In this document: positions 34,501 to 49,800 of the stretch, one piece after another
How positions within the stretch are numbered: the stretch's first letter is position 1
Layout of the letters: the number at the start of each line of letters is the position of its first letter
Assembly (NCBI GenBank): GCA_019054805.1
Contig: JAHQIY010000013.1
Coordinates: 496,001-560,000 of the forward strand
Direction of reading: 5' to 3'
Origin: Brachionus manjavacas
Lineage: Eukaryota > Rotifera > Eurotatoria > Ploima > Brachionidae
Length of the DNA: 64,000 bases
Position numbers and translations under genes: made by a program
The notes under the pieces: generated by a model
What the model was told of the DNA's origin: nothing
Databases searched by the model: none
Seen by the model: the letters and a program-made list of their open reading frames with translations, nothing else

Positions 34501-35960
34501 TGTAAGAATTCAGTTTGTCAGTAATATAAATTTTTCGTTTTTGAAGGAGAAATTATTGAGATTAATCAAGCTTTATCGAAATATAATTTTATAAATTTAT
34601 AAAAAAATTAAAAAGATCATGAAATATTTTTAAATTTTTCGGTTTTGAATGATAAATTAATAGATTTTTAATAGAATAATAAATTTAAATCATTTGAAAA
34701 TCAGATGACAAAACATGCTTTTGCATGACTCAAGAAAAGTAGAGGAAAACAACTCGATTGTAAGAATTCAGTTTGTCAGTAATATAAATTTTTTGTATTT
34801 GAAGTAGAAATAATTGACATTAATCAAGCTTTATCGAAAAATAATTTTATAAATTTTTGAAATAATTAGAAAGATCATGAAATATTTTTAAATTTTCGGT
34901 TTGAATGATAAATTAATAGATTTTTAATAGATAATAAATTTAAATCATTTGAAAATCGGATGACAAAACATTCTTTTGCATGACTCAAGAAAAGGAGAGA
35001 AAAACAACTCGACTGTAAGAATTCAATTTGTCAGTAATATAAATTTTTTTTTTTTGAAGGAGAAATAATTGACATTAATCAAGCTTTATCGAAAAATAAT
35101 TTTATAAATTTTTGAAAAAATTAGAAAGATCATGAAATATTTTTAAATTTTCGGTTTGAATGATAAATTAATAGATTTTTAATAGATAATAAATTTAAAT
35201 CATTTGAAAATCGGATGACAAAACATGCTTTTGCATGACTCAAGAAAAGTAGAGAAAAACAACTCGATTGTAAGAATTCAGTTTGTCAGTAATATAAATT
35301 TTTTGTATTTGAAGGAGAAATAATTGACATTAATCAAGCTTTATCGAAAAATAATTTTATAAATTTTTGAAATAATTAGAAAGATCATGAAATATTTTTA
35401 AATTTTCGGTTTGAATGATAAATTAATAGATTTTTAATAGATAATAAATTTAAATCATTTGAAAATCAGATGACAAAACATGCTTTTGCATGACTCAAGA
35501 AAAGTAGAGGAAAACAACTCGATTGTAAGAATTCAGTTTGTCAGTAATATAAATTTTTTGTATTTGAAGTAGAAATAATTGACATTAATCAAGCTTTATC
35601 GAAAAATAATTTTATAAATTTTTGAAATAATTAGAAAGATCATGAAATATTTTTAAATTTTCGGTTTGAATGATAAATTAATAGATTTTTAATAGATAAT
35701 AAATTTAAATCATTTGAAAATCAGATGACAAAACATGCTTTTGCATGACTCAAGAAAAAGTAGAGTAAAACAACTCGATTGTAAGAATTCAGTTTGTCAG
35801 TAATATAAATTTTTTGTATTTGAAGTAGAAATAATTGACATTAATCAAGCTTTATCGAAATATAATTTTAAAAATTTTTGAAATAATTAGAAAGATCATG
35901 AAATATTTTTAAATTTTCGTGTTGAATGATAAATTAAAACTTTTTTAATTGAATAAAAAA

Positions 35961-37504
35961 TCTAAATGATATGAAAATCAGATGACAAAACATTCTTTTG
36001 CATGACTCAAGAAAAGTAGAGGAAAACAACTCGATTGTAAGAATTCAGTTTGTCAGTAATATAAATTTTTTGTCTTTGAAGGAGAAATAATTGACATCAA
36101 TCTAGCTTTATTGAAAAATAATTTAATAAATTTATAAAATAATTAAAAAGATCATGGAATATCTTTAAATTTTTCGGTTTTGAATGATAAATTAATAGAT
36201 TTTTTATAGAATAATAAATTTAAATCATTTGAAAATCAGATGACAAAACATGCTTTTGCATGACTCAAGAAAAGTATAGGAAAACAACTCGATTGTAAGA
36301 ATTCAGTTTGTCAGTAATATAAATTTTTCGTTTTTGAAGGAGAAATTATTGAGATTAATCAAGCTTTATCGAAATATAATTTTATAAATTTATAAAAAAA
36401 TTAAAAAGATCATGAAATATTTTTAAATTTTTCGGTTTTGAATGATAAATTAATAGATTTTTAATAGAATAATAAATTTAAATCATTTGAAAATCAGATG
36501 ACAAAACATGCTTTTGCATGACTCAAGAAAAGTAGAGGAAAACAACTCGATTGTAAGAATTCAGTTTGTCAGTAATATAAATTTTTTGTATTTGAAGTAG
36601 AAATAATTGACATTAATCAAGCTTTATCGAAATATAATTTTAAAAATTTTTGAAATAATTAGAAAGATCATGAAATATTTTTAAATTTTCGTGTTGAATG
36701 ATAAATTAAAACTTTTTTAATTGAATAAAAAATCTAAATGATATGAAAATCAGATGACAAAACATTCTTTTGCATGACTCAAGAAAAGTAGAGGAAAACA
36801 ACTCGATTGTAAGAATTCAGTTTGTCAGTAATATAAATTTTTTGTCTTTGAAGGAGAAATAATTGACATCAATCTAGCTTTATTGAAAAATAATTTAATA
36901 AATTTATAAAATAATTAAAAGATCATGGAATATCTTTAAATTTTTCGGTTTTGAATGATAAATTAATAGATTTTTTATAGAATAATAAATTTAAATCATT
37001 TGAAAATCAGATGACAAAACATGCTTTTGCATGACTCAAGAAAAGTATAGGAAAACAACTCGATTGTAAGAATTCAGTTTGTCAGTAATATAAATTTTTC
37101 GTTTTTGAAGGAGAAATTATTGAGATTAATCAAGCTTTATCGAAATATAATTTTATAAATTTTTGAAATAATTAGAAAGATCATGAAATATTTTTAAATT
37201 TTAGGTTTGAATGATAAATTAATAGATTTTTAATAGAATAATAAATTTAAATCATTTGAAAATCAGATGACAAAACATGCTTTTGCATGACTCAAGAAAA
37301 GTTGAGGAAAACAACTCGACTGAAAGAACATTTTGTCAGTAATATAAATTTTTTATTTTTTGAATTGAAATAATTGACATTAATCAAGCTTTGTAATAAA
37401 AAAATAATTTTATAAATTTTTGAAATAATTAGAAAGATCATGAAATATTTTTAAATTTACGGTTTGAATGATAAATTAATAGATTTTTAATAGAATAAAA
37501 AATT
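35961..37504 (+). repeat. Satellite A trimer higher-order unit (about 772 bp)
   Basis: The rare variant TCTAAATGATATGAAAATC occurs at 35,961 and 36,733, 772 bp apart (three monomers). Its neighbours match too: TTTTCGTGTTGAATG upstream, TTTTGTCTTTGAAGG downstream, and a following monomer with TTTTTTATAGAATAATAA. Confidence 0.75.
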
Positions 37505-40500
37505 TAAATCATTCGAATATCAGATGACAAAACATGCTTTTGCATGACTCAAGAAAAGTAGAGGAAAACAACTCGACTGTAAGAATTCATTTTGTCAGTA
37601 ATATAAATTTTTTATTTTTTGAATAGAAATTATTGAGATTAATCAAGCTTTAACGAAATAAAATTATATTAATTTATAAAATAATTAAAAAGATCATGGA
37701 ATAACTTTAAATTTTTCGGTTTGAATGATAAATTAATAGATTTTTAATAGAATAATAAATTTAAATCCTTTGAAAATCAGATGACAAAACATGCTTTTGC
37801 ATGACTCAAGAAAAGTAGAGGAAAACAACTCGATTGTAAGTATTCAATTTGTCAGTAATATAAATTTTTTGTTTTTGAAGTAGAAATAATTGACATTAAT
37901 CAAGCTTTATCGAAATATAATTTTATAAATTAATAAAATAATTAAAAAGATCATTGAATTATTTTATTTTTCGGTTTGAATGATAAATTAATGGACTTTT
38001 AATAGAATAAAAAATTGATATCATTTGAAAATCGGATGACAAAACATTCTTTTGCATGACACAAGAAAAGTAGAGGAAAACAACTCGACTGTAAGAATTC
38101 AGTTTGTCAGTAATATAAATTTTTCGTTTTTGAAGGAGAAATAATTGACATTAATCAAGCTTTATCGAAAAATAATTTTATAAATTTTTGAAATAATTAG
38201 AAAGATCATGAAATATTTTTAAATTTTCGGTTTGAATGATAAATTAATAGATTTTTAATAGATAATAAATTTAAATCATTTGAAAATCAGATGACAAAAC
38301 ATTCTTTTGCATGACTCAAGAAAAGTGGAGAAAAACAACTTGACAGTAAGAATTCAGTTTGTCAGTAATATAAGTTTTTGGCTTTTTGAAAAGAAATAAT
38401 TGACATCAATCTAGCTTTATCGAAAAATAATTTTATAAATTTTTGAAATAATTAGAAAGATCATGAAATATTTTTAAATTTTAGGTTTGAATGATAAATT
38501 AATAGATTTTTAATAGATAATAAATTTAAAACATTTGAAAATCAGATGACAAAACATGCTTTTGCATGACTCAAGAAAATTAGAGAAAAACAACTCGATT
38601 GTAAGAATTCAGTTTGTCAGTAATATAAATTTTTTATTTTTGAATAGAAATTATTCAGATTAATCAAGCTTTAACGAAATAAAATTATATTAATTTATAA
38701 AATTATTAAAAAGATCATGGAATAACTTTAAATTTTTCGGTTTGAATGATAAATTAATAGATTTTTAATAGAATAATAAATTTAAATCCTTTGAAAATCA
38801 GATGACAAAACTTGCTTTTGCATGACTCAAGAAAAGTAGAGGAAAACAACTCGATTGTAAGAATTCAGTTTGTCAGTAATATAAATTTTTGGTTTTTGAA
38901 GGAGAAATTATTGAGATTAATCAAGCTTTAACGAAATATAATTTTATAAATTAATAAAATAATTAAAAAGATCATTGAATTATTTTATTTTTCGGTTTGA
39001 ATGATAAATTAATGGACTTTTAATAGAATAAAAAATTGATATCATTTGAAAATCGGATGACAAAACATTCTTTTGCATGACACAAGAAAAGTAGAGGAAA
39101 ACAACTCGACTGTAAGAATTCAGTTTGTCAGTAATATAAATTTTTCGTTTTTGAAGGAGAAATAATTGACATTAATCAAGCTTTATCGAAAAATAATTTT
39201 ATAAATTTTTGAAATAATTAGAAAGATCATGAAATATTTTTAAATTTTCGGTTTGAATGATAAATTAATAGATTTTTAATAGATAATAAATTTAAATCAT
39301 TTGAAAATCAGATGACAAAACATTCTTTTGCATGACTCAAGAAAAAGTAGAGGAAAACAACTCGATTGTAAGAATTCAGTTTGTCAGTAATATAAATTTT
39401 TCGTTTTTGAAGGAGAAATTATTGAGATTAATCAAGCTTTAACGAAATATAATTTTATAAATTTTTAAAATAATTAGAAAGATCATGAAATATTTTTAAA
39501 TTTTAGGTTTGAATGATAAATTAATAGATTTTTAATAGATAATAAATTTAAAACATTTGAAAATCAGATGACAAAACATGCTTTTGCATGACTCAAGAAA
39601 ATTAGAGAAAAACAACTCGATTGTAAGAATTCAGTTTGTCAGTAATATAAATTTTTTATTTTTTGAATAGAAATTATTGAGATTAATCAAGCTTTAACGA
39701 AATAAAATTATATTAATTTATAAAATTATTAAAAAGATCATGGAATAACTTTAAATTTTTCGGTTTGAATGATAAATTAATAGATTTTTAATAGAATAAT
39801 AAATTTAAATCCTTTGAAAATCAGATGACAAAACTTGCTTTTGCATGACTCAAGAAAAGTAGAGGAAAACAACTCGATTGTAAGAATTCAGTTTGTCAGT
39901 AATATAAATTTTTGGTTTTTGAAGGAGAAATTATTGAGATTAATCAAGCTTTAACGAAATATAATTTTATAAATTTTTGAAATAATTAGAAAGATCATGA
40001 AATATTTTTAAATTTTAGGTTTGAATGATAAATTAATAGATTTTTAATAGATAATAAATTTAAATTATTTGAAAATCAGATGACAAAACATGCTTTTGCA
40101 TGACTCAAGAAAAGTAGAGGAAAACAACTCGACTGTAAGAATTCAATTTGTCAGTAATATAAATTTTTTATTTTTTGAATAGAAATTATTGAGATTAATC
40201 AAGCTTTATCGAAAAATAATTTTATAAATTTTTGAAATAATTAAAAAGATCATGGAATAACTTTAAATTTTTCGGTTTGAATGATAAATTAATAGATTTT
40301 TAATAGAATAATAAATTTAAATCCTTTGAAAATCAGATGACAAAACATGCTTTTGCATGACTCAAGAAAAGTAGAGGAAAACAACTCGATTGTAAGTATT
40401 CAATTTGTCAGTAATATAAATTTTTTGTTTTTGAAGTAGAAATAATTGACATTAATCAAGCTTTATCGAAATATAATTTTATAAATTTTTGAAATAATTA

Positions 40501-43500
40501 GAAAGATCATGAAATATTTTTAAATTTTTCGGTTTTGAATGATAAATTAATAGATTTTTAATAGAATAATAAATTTAAATCATTTGAAAATCAGATGACA
40601 AAACATGCTTTTGCATGACTCAAGAAAAGTTGAGGAAAACAACTCGACTGAAAGAACATTTTGTCAGTAATATAAATTTTTTATTTTTTGAATTGAAATA
40701 ATTGACATTAATCAAGCTTTGTAATAAAAAAATAATTTTATAAATTTTTGAAATAATTAGAAAGATCATGAAATATTTTTAAATTTACGGTTTGAATGAT
40801 AAATTAATAGATTTTTAATAGAATAAAAAATTTAAATCATTCGAATATCAGATGACAAAACATGCTTTTGCATGACTAAAGAAAAGGAGAGAAAAACAAC
40901 TCGATTGTAAGAATTCAGTTTGTCAGTAATATAAATTTTTTGTTTTTTGGATAGAAATTATTGAGATTAATCAAGCTTTAACGAAATAAAATTATATTAA
41001 TTTATAAAATAATTAAAAAGATCATGGAATAACTTTAAATTTTTCGGTTTGAATGATAAATTAATAGATTTTTAATAGAATAATAAATTTAAATCCTTTG
41101 AAAATCAGATGACAAAACATGCTTTTGCATGACTCAAGAAAAGTAGAGGAAAACAACTCGATTGTAAGTATTCAATTTGTCAGTAATATAAATTTTTTGT
41201 TTTTGAAGTAGAAATAATTGACATTAATCAAGCTTTATCGAAATATAATTTTATAAATTAATAAAATAATTAAAAAGATCATTGAATTATTTTATTTTTC
41301 GGTTTGAATGATAAATTAATGGACTTTTAATAGAATAAAAAATTGATATCATTTGAAAATCGGATGACAAAACATTCTTTTGCATGACACAAGAAAAGTA
41401 GAGGAAAACAACTCGACTGTAAGAATTCAGTTTGTCAGTAATATAAATTTTTCGTTTTTGAAGGAGAAATAATTGACATTAATCAAGCTTTATCGAAAAA
41501 TAATTTTATAAATTTTTGAAATAATTAGAAAGATCATGAAATATTTTTAAATTTTCGGTTTGAATGATAAATTAATAGATTTTTAATAGATAATAAATTT
41601 AAATCATTTGAAAATCAGATGACAAAACATTCTTTTGCATGACTCAAGAAAAGTAGAGGAAAACAACTCGATTGTAAGAATTCAGTTTGTCAGTAATATA
41701 AATTTTTCGTTTTTGAAGGAGAAATTATTGAGATTAATCAAGCTTTAACGAAATATAATTTTATAAATTTTTAAAATAATTAGAAAGATCATGAAATATT
41801 TTTAAATTTTAGGTTTGAATGATAAATTAATAGATTTTTAATAGATAATAAATTTAAAACATTTGAAAATCAGATGACAAAACATGCTTTTTGCATGACT
41901 CAAGAAAATTAGAGAAAAACAACTCGATTGTAAGAATTCAGTTTGTCAGTAATATAAATTTTTTATTTTTTGAATAGAAATTATTGAGATTAATCAAGCT
42001 TTAACGAAATAAAATTATATTAATTTATAAAATTATTAAAAAGATCATGGAATAACTTTAAATTTTTCGGTTTGAATGATAAATTAATAGATTTTTAATA
42101 GAATAATAAATTTAAATCCTTTGAAAATCAGATGACAAAACTTGCTTTTGCATGACTCAAGAAAAGTAGAGGAAAACAACTCGATTGTAAGAATTCAGTT
42201 TGTCAGTAATATAAATTTTTGGTTTTTGAAGGAGAAATTATTGAGATTAATCAAGCTTTAACGAAATATAATTTTATAAATTAATAAAATAATTAAAAAG
42301 ATCATTGAATTATTTTATTTTTCGGTTTGAATGATAAATTAATGGACTTTTAATAGAATAAAAAATTGATATCATTTGAAAATCGGATGACAAAACATTC
42401 TTTTGCATGACACAAGAAAAGTAGAGGAAAACAACTCGACTGTAAGAATTCAGTTTGTCAGTAATATAAATTTTTCGTTTTTGAAGGAGAAATAATTGAC
42501 ATTAATCAAGCTTTATCGAAAAATAATTTTATAAATTTTTGAAATAATTAGAAAGATCATGAAATATTTTTAAATTTTCGGTTTGAATGATAAATTAATA
42601 GATTTTTAATAGATAATAAATTTAAATCATTTGAAAATCAGATGACAAAACATTCTTTTGCATGACTCAAGAAAAGTAGAGGAAAACAACTCGATTGTAA
42701 GAATTCAGTTTGTCAGTAATATAAATTTTTCGTTTTTGAAGGAGAAATTATTGAGATTAATCAAGCTTTAACGAAATATAATTTTATAAATTTTTAAAAT
42801 AATTAGAAAGATCATGAAATATTTTTAAATTTTAGGTTTGAATGATAAATTAATAGATTTTTAATAGATAATAAATTTAAAACATTTGAAAATCAGATGA
42901 CAAAACATGCTTTTGCATGACTCAAGAAAATTAGAGAAAAACAACTCGATTGTAAGAATTCAGTTTGTCAGTAATATAAATTTTTTATTTTTTGAATAGA
43001 AATTATTGAGATTAATCAAGCTTTAACGAAATAAAATTATATTAATTTATAAAATTATTAAAAAGATCATGGAATAACTTTAAATTTTTCGGTTTGAATG
43101 ATAAATTAATAGATTTTTAATAGAATAATAAATTTAAATCCTTTGAAAATCAGATGACAAAACTTGCTTTTTGCATGACTCAAGAAAAGTAGAGGAAAAC
43201 AACTCGATTGTAAGAATTCAGTTTGTCAGTAATATAAATTTTTGGTTTTTGAAGGAGAAATTATTGAGATTAATCAAGCTTTAACGAAATATAATTTTAT
43301 AAATTTTTGAAATAATTAGAAAGATCATGAAATATTTTTAAATTTTCGGTTTGAATGATAAATTAATAGATTTTTAATAGATAATAAATTTAAATCATTT
43401 GAAAATCAGATGACAAAACATGCTTTTGCATGACTCAAGAAAAGTAGAGAAAAACAACTCGATTGTAAGAATTCAGTTTGTCAGTAATATAAATTTTTTG

Positions 43501-43840
43501 TTTTTGAAGGAGAAATAATTGACATTAATCAAGCTTTATCGAAAAATAATTTAATAAATTTTTGAAATAATTAGAAAGATTATGAATTATTTTATTTTTC
43601 GGTTTGAATGATAAATTAATAGATTTTTAATAGATAATAAATTTAAAACATTTGAAAATCAGATGACAAAACATGCTTTTGCATGACTCAAGAAAAGTAG
43701 AGAAAAACAACTCGATTGTAAGAATTCAGTTTGTCAGTAATATAAATTTTTTGTTTTTGAAGGAGAAATAATTGACATTAATCAAGCTTTATCGCAAAAA
43801 AATTTAATAAATTTTTGAAATAATTAGAAAGATTATGAAT
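37301..43840 (+). repeat. Satellite A long higher-order repeats (about 1,022 and 3,328 bp)
   Basis: The unusual monomer with GTTGAGGAAAACAACTCGAC and GAAAGAACATTTTG occurs at 37,301 and 40,629, 3,328 bp apart (13 monomers). Inside, the variant GACACAAGAAAAG occurs at 38,058, 39,079, 41,386 and 42,409, giving steps of 1,021 and 1,023 bp (four monomers). Variants such as AACGAAATAAAATTATATT and AAATCCTTTGAAAATC recur in the same order, so blocks of 4 and 13 monomers were copied together. The right limit is approximate. Confidence 0.82.
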
Positions 43841-46800
43841 TATTTTATTTTTCGGTTTGAATGATAAATTAATAGATTTTTAATAGATAATAAATTTAAA
43901 TCATTTGAAAATCAGATGAGAAAACATGCTTTTGCATGACTCAAGAAAAGTAGAGGAAAACAACTCGATTGTAAGAATTCAGTTTGTCAGTAATATAAAT
44001 TTTTTGTTTTTGAAGTAGAAATAATTGACATTAATCAAGCTTTATCGAAATATAATTTTATAAATTTTTGAAATAATTAGAAAGATCATGAAATATTTTT
44101 AAATTTACGGTTTGAATGATAAATTAATAGATTTTTAATAGATAATAAATTTAAATCATTTGAAAATCAGATGACAAAACATGCTTTTGCATGACTCAAG
44201 AAAATTAGAGAAAAACAACTCGATTGTAAGAATTCAGTTTGTCAGTAATATAAATTTTTTGTTTTTGAAGGAGAAATAATTGACATTAATCAAGCTTTAT
44301 CGAAAAATAATTTAATAAATTTTTGAAATAATTAGAAAGATTATGAATTATTTTATTTTTCGGTTTGAATGATAAATTAATAGATTTTTAATAGATAATA
44401 AATTTAAAACATTTGAAAATCAGATGACAAAACATGCTTTTGCATGACTCAAATAAAGTAGAGAAAAACAACTCGATTGTAAGAATTCAGTTTGTCAGTA
44501 ATATAAATTTTTTGTTTTTGAAGGAGAAATAATTGACATTAATCAAGCTTTATCTCAAAAAAATTTAATAAATTTTTGAAATAATTAGAAAGATTATGAA
44601 TTATTTTATTTTTCGGTTTGAATGATAAATTAATAGATTTTTAATAGATAATAAATTTAAAACATTTGAAAATCAGATGACAAAACATGCTTTTGCATGA
44701 CTCAAATAAAGTAGAGGAAAACAACTCGATTGTAAGAATTCAGTTTGTCAGTAATATAAATTTTTTGTATTTGAAGTAGAAATAATTGACATTAATCAAG
44801 CTTTATCGAAATATAATTTTAAAAATTTTTGAAATAATTAGAAAGATCATGAAATATTTTTAAATTTTCGTGTTTAATGATAAATTAAAACTTTTTTAAT
44901 TGAATAAAAAATCTAAATCATATGAAAATCAGATGACAAAACATTCTTTTGCATGACTCAAGAAAAGTAGAGGAAAACAACTCGACTGTAAGAATTCATT
45001 TTGTCAGTAATATAAATTTTTTATTTTTTGAATAGAAATAATTGACATTAATCAAGCTTTGGAGAAAAATAATTTTATAAATTTTTGAAATAATTAGAAA
45101 GATCATGAAATATTTTTAAATTTACGGTTTGAATGATAAATTAATAGATTTTTAATTGAATAAAAAATTTAAATCATTTGAAATTCATAAAAGAATTGAA
45201 CTGATTCAAAATTTTTTTTTTATTTATTTGTATGGAATGATCAATTAATACTTATTTATTCGAATAAAAAATCTAAATTATTTGTAAATCACAACAAAAT
45301 TCATGATTTTGCATGACTCCATATCAGAATGTCGGCGAAATAAATTAATAGTTTTTAATAAAAAATCTGACATAGATCTAGCTTTTTCAGAAAAAAAATT
45401 TTATAAATTTATAAAAGAATCTAACAAATAAAATTTTTTTTTTATTAATTTGTATGGAATGATCAATTAATACTTATTTAATCGAATAAAAAATCTAAAT
45501 TATTTGAAAATCAGAACAAAATTCATGATTTTGCATGAATCCATTATAGTAGACATAGTAACTTGATTTGTAAATATCAGAATGTCAGCGAAAAAAATAA
45601 TTTGTTTTTGAACTAAAAAATTGACATAGATCTATCTTTTTCGGAAAAAAATTTTATAAATTTATAAAAGAATTGAACTGATTCAAAATTTTTTTTTTAT
45701 TTATTTGTATGGAATGATCAATTAATACTTATTTATTCGAATAAAAAATCTTAATTATTTGTAAATCACAACAAAATTCATGATTTTGCACGACTCCATT
45801 ATAGTAGACATAATAACTTGACTTTTAAATTTCAGAATGTCAGCGAAAAAAATAATTTTTTTTTTGAATTAAAAAATTGACATAGATTTAGCTTTTTCGG
45901 AAAAAAATTTTTAAAAATTTATAAAAGAATTTAACAAATAAAAAATTTTTTTCATTAATTTGTGTGGAATGATCAATTAATACTTATTTATTCGAATAAA
46001 AAATCTAAATTATTAAAAAATCAGAACAAAATTCATGATTTTGCATAACTCCATTTCAGAATGTCGGCGAAATAAATAATTTTTTTTTGTATTTAAAAAA
46101 TTGCCAAAGATCTTTCTTTTTCGGAAAAAAATTTTATAAATTTATAAAAGAATCTAACAAATAAATTTTTTTTTTTATTAATTTGTATGGAATTCAATTA
46201 ATACTTATTTAATCGAATAAAAAATCTAAATTACGTGAAAATCAGAATAAAATTCATGATTTTTCATGACTCCATTATAGTAGACATAATAACTTGACTT
46301 TTAAATTTCAGAATGTCAGCGAAAAAAATAATTTGTTTTTGAATTAAAAAATTGACATAGATTTAGCTTTTTCGGAAAAAAATTTTATAAATTTATAAAA
46401 GAATTTAACAAATAAAAAAATTTTTTTATTAATTTGTATGGAATGATCAATTAATACTGATTTATTCGAATAAAAAATCTAAATTATTTGTAAATCACAA
46501 CAAAATTCATGATTTTGCATGACTCCATATCAGAATGTCGGCGAAATAAATTAATAGTTTTTGAATAAAAAAACTGACATAAATTTAGCTTTTTCGGAAA
46601 AAAATTTATAAATTTATAAAAGAATTTAACAAATAAAAATTTTTTTTTTATTAATTTGTATGGAATGATCAGTTAGTGCTCTCTTTATCGAATAAAAATC
46701 TATATTATTTGAAAATCAGAACAAAATTCATGATTTTGCATGACTCCATTATAGTAGACATAATAACTTGACTTTTAAATTTCAGAATGTCAGCGAAAAA

Positions 46801-49800
46801 AATAATTTGTTTTTTGAATTAAAAAATTGACATAGATTTAGCTTTTTCGGAAAAAAATTTTAAAAATTTATAAAAGAATTTAACAAATAAAAAATTTTTT
46901 TTCATTAATTTGTGTGGGATGATCAATTAATACTTATTTATTCGAATAAAAAATCTAAATTATTTGAAAATCAGAACAAAATTCATGATTTTGCATGACT
47001 CCATATCAGAATGTCGGCGAAATAAATAAATAGTTTTTGAATAAAAAAACTGACATAGATCTAGCTTTTTCGGAAAAAAATTTTAAAAATTTATAAAAGA
47101 ATTTAACAAATAATTTTTTTTTTTTATTAATTTGTATGGAATGATCAATTAATACTTATTTAATCGAATAAAAAATCTAAATTACGTGAAAATCAGAATA
47201 AAATTCATGATTTTTCATGACTCCATTATAGTAGACATAATAACTTGACTTTTAAATTTCAGAATGTCAGCGAAAAAAATAATTTGTTTTTGAATTAAAA
47301 AATTGACATAGATTTAGCTTTTTCGGAAAAAAATTTTAAAAATTTATAAAAAGAATTTAACAAATAAAAATTTTTTTTTATTAATTTGTATGGAAAGATC
47401 AATTAATACTTATTTAATCGAATAAAAAATCAAATTATTTGAAAATCAGAACAAAATTCATGATTTTGCATGACTCCATATCAGAATGTCGGCGAAATAA
47501 ATAAATAGTTTTTGAACTAAAAAATTGACATAGATCTATCTTTTTCGGAAAAAAATTTTATAAATTTATAAAAGAATTTAACAAATAAAAATTTTTTTTT
47601 TATTAATTTGTGTGTTATGATCAATTAATACTTATTTAATCGAATAAAAAATCTAAATTACGTGAAAATCAGAATAAAATTCATGATTTTGCATGACTCC
47701 ATATCAGAATGTCGGCGAAATAAATTAAAAGTTTTTAATAAAAAATCTGACATAGATCTAGCTTTTTCAGAAAAAAATTTTTATAAATTTATAAAAGAAT
47801 CTAACAAATAAATTTTTTTTTTTATTAATTTGTATGGAATGATCAATTAATACTTATTTAATCGAATAAAAAATCTAAATTATTTGAAAATCAGAACAAA
47901 ATTCATGATTTTGCATGACTCCATATCAGAATGTCGGCGAAATAAATTAATAGTTTTTGAATAAAAAAACTGACATAAATTTAGCTTTTTCGGAAAAAAA
48001 TTTATAAATTTATAAAAGAATTTAACAAATAAAAATTTTTTTTTTATTAATTTGTATGGAATGATCAGTTAGTGCTCTCTTTATCGAATAAAAAATCTAT
48101 ATTATTTGAAAATCAGAACAAAATTCATGATTTTGCATGACTCCATTATAGTAGACATAATAACTTGACTTTTAAATTTCAGAATGTCAGCGAAAAAAAT
48201 AATTTGTTTTTTGAATTAAAAAATTGACATAGATTTAGCTTTTTCGGAAAAAAATTTTAAAAATTTATAAAAGAATTTAACAAATAAAAAATTTTTTTTC
48301 ATTAATTTGTGTGGGATGATCAATTAATACTTATTTATTCGAATAAAAAATCTAAATTATTTGAAAATCAGAACAAAATTCATGATTTTGCATGACTCCA
48401 TATCAGAATGTCGGCGAAATAAATTAATAGTTTTTGAATAAAAAAACTGACATAAATTTAGCTTTTTCGGAAAAAAATTTATAAATTTATAAAAGAATTT
48501 AACAAATAAAAATTTTTTTTTTTATTTATTTGTATGGAATGATCAGTTAGTGCTCTCTTTATCGAATAAAAAATCTAAATTATTTGAAAATCAGAACAAA
48601 ATTCATGATTTTGCATGACTCCATTATAGTAGACATAATAACTTGACTTTTAAATTTCAGAATGTCAGCGAAAAAAATAATTTGTTTTTTGAATTAAAAA
48701 ATTGACATAGATTTAGCTTTTTCGGAAAAAAATTTTAAAAATTTATAAAAGAATTTAACAAATAAAAAATTTTTTTCATTAATTTGTGTGGGATGATCAA
48801 TTAATACTTATTTATTCGAATAAAAAATCTAAATTATTTGAAAATCAGAACAAAATTCATGATTTTGCATGACTCCATATCAGAATGTCGGCGAAATAAA
48901 TAAATAGTTTTTGAATAAAAAAACTGACATAGATCTAGCTTTTTCGGAAAAAAATTTTAAAAATTTATAAAAGAATTTAACAAATAATTTTTTTTTTATT
49001 AATTTGTATGGAATGATCAATTAATACTTATTTAATCGAATAAAAAATCTAAATTACGTGAAAATCAGAATAAAATTCATGATTTTTCATGACTCCATTA
49101 TAGTAGACATAATAACTTGACTTTTAAATTTCAGAATGTCAGCGAAAAAAATAATTTGTTTTTGAATTGAAAAATTGACATAGATTTAGCTTTTTCGGAA
49201 AAAAAATTTAAAAATTTATAAAAGAATTTAACAAATAAAAATTTTTTTTTTATTAATTTGTATGGAAAGATCAATTAATACTTATTTAATCGAATAAAAA
49301 ATCAAATTATTTGAAAATCAGAACAAAATTCATGATTTTGCATGACTCCATATCAGAATGTCGGCGAAATAAATAAATAGTTTTTGAACTAAAAAATTGA
49401 CATAGATCTATCTTTTTCGGAAAAAAATTTTATAAATTTATAAAAGAATTTAACAAATAAAAATTTTTTTTTTATTAATTTGTGTGTTATGATCAATTAA
49501 TACTTATTTAATCGAATAAAAAATCTAAATTATTTGAAAATCAGAACAAAATTCATGATTTTGCATGACTCCATATCAGAATGTCGGCGAAATAAATTAA
49601 TAGTTTTTGAATAAAAAAACTGACATAAATTTAGCTTTTTCGGAAAAAAATTTATAAATTTATAAAAGAATTTAACAAATAAAAATTTTTTTTTATTAAT
49701 TCGTATGGAATGATCAGTTAGTGCTCTCTTTATCGAATAAAAAATCTAAATTATTTGAAAATCAGAACAAAATTCATGATTTTGCATGACTCCATTATAG

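Larger units (their letters stand above)
28537..45182 (+). repeat. Satellite A main array (about 255-bp monomer)
   Basis: About 65 tandem monomers. The CAGATGAC landmark lies at 29,591, 29,847, 30,104 and 30,359, giving steps of 255-257 bp. Each monomer holds the block AAAATCAGATGACAAAACATG, the dyad CATGC-TTTT-GCATG, AACAACTCGA, GAATTCAGTTTGTCAG, AATTGACATTAATCAAGCTT, a run of A/T-rich text with AAAGATCATG, then TTCGGTTTGAATGATAAATT. Most monomers have one EcoRI (GAATTC) and one HindIII (AAGCTT) site. Monomers at 28,540-29,500 are the most diverged and interior ones the most alike. Some monomers vary in coordinated ways that define higher-order units (listed separately). Not coding. Confidence 0.93.
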
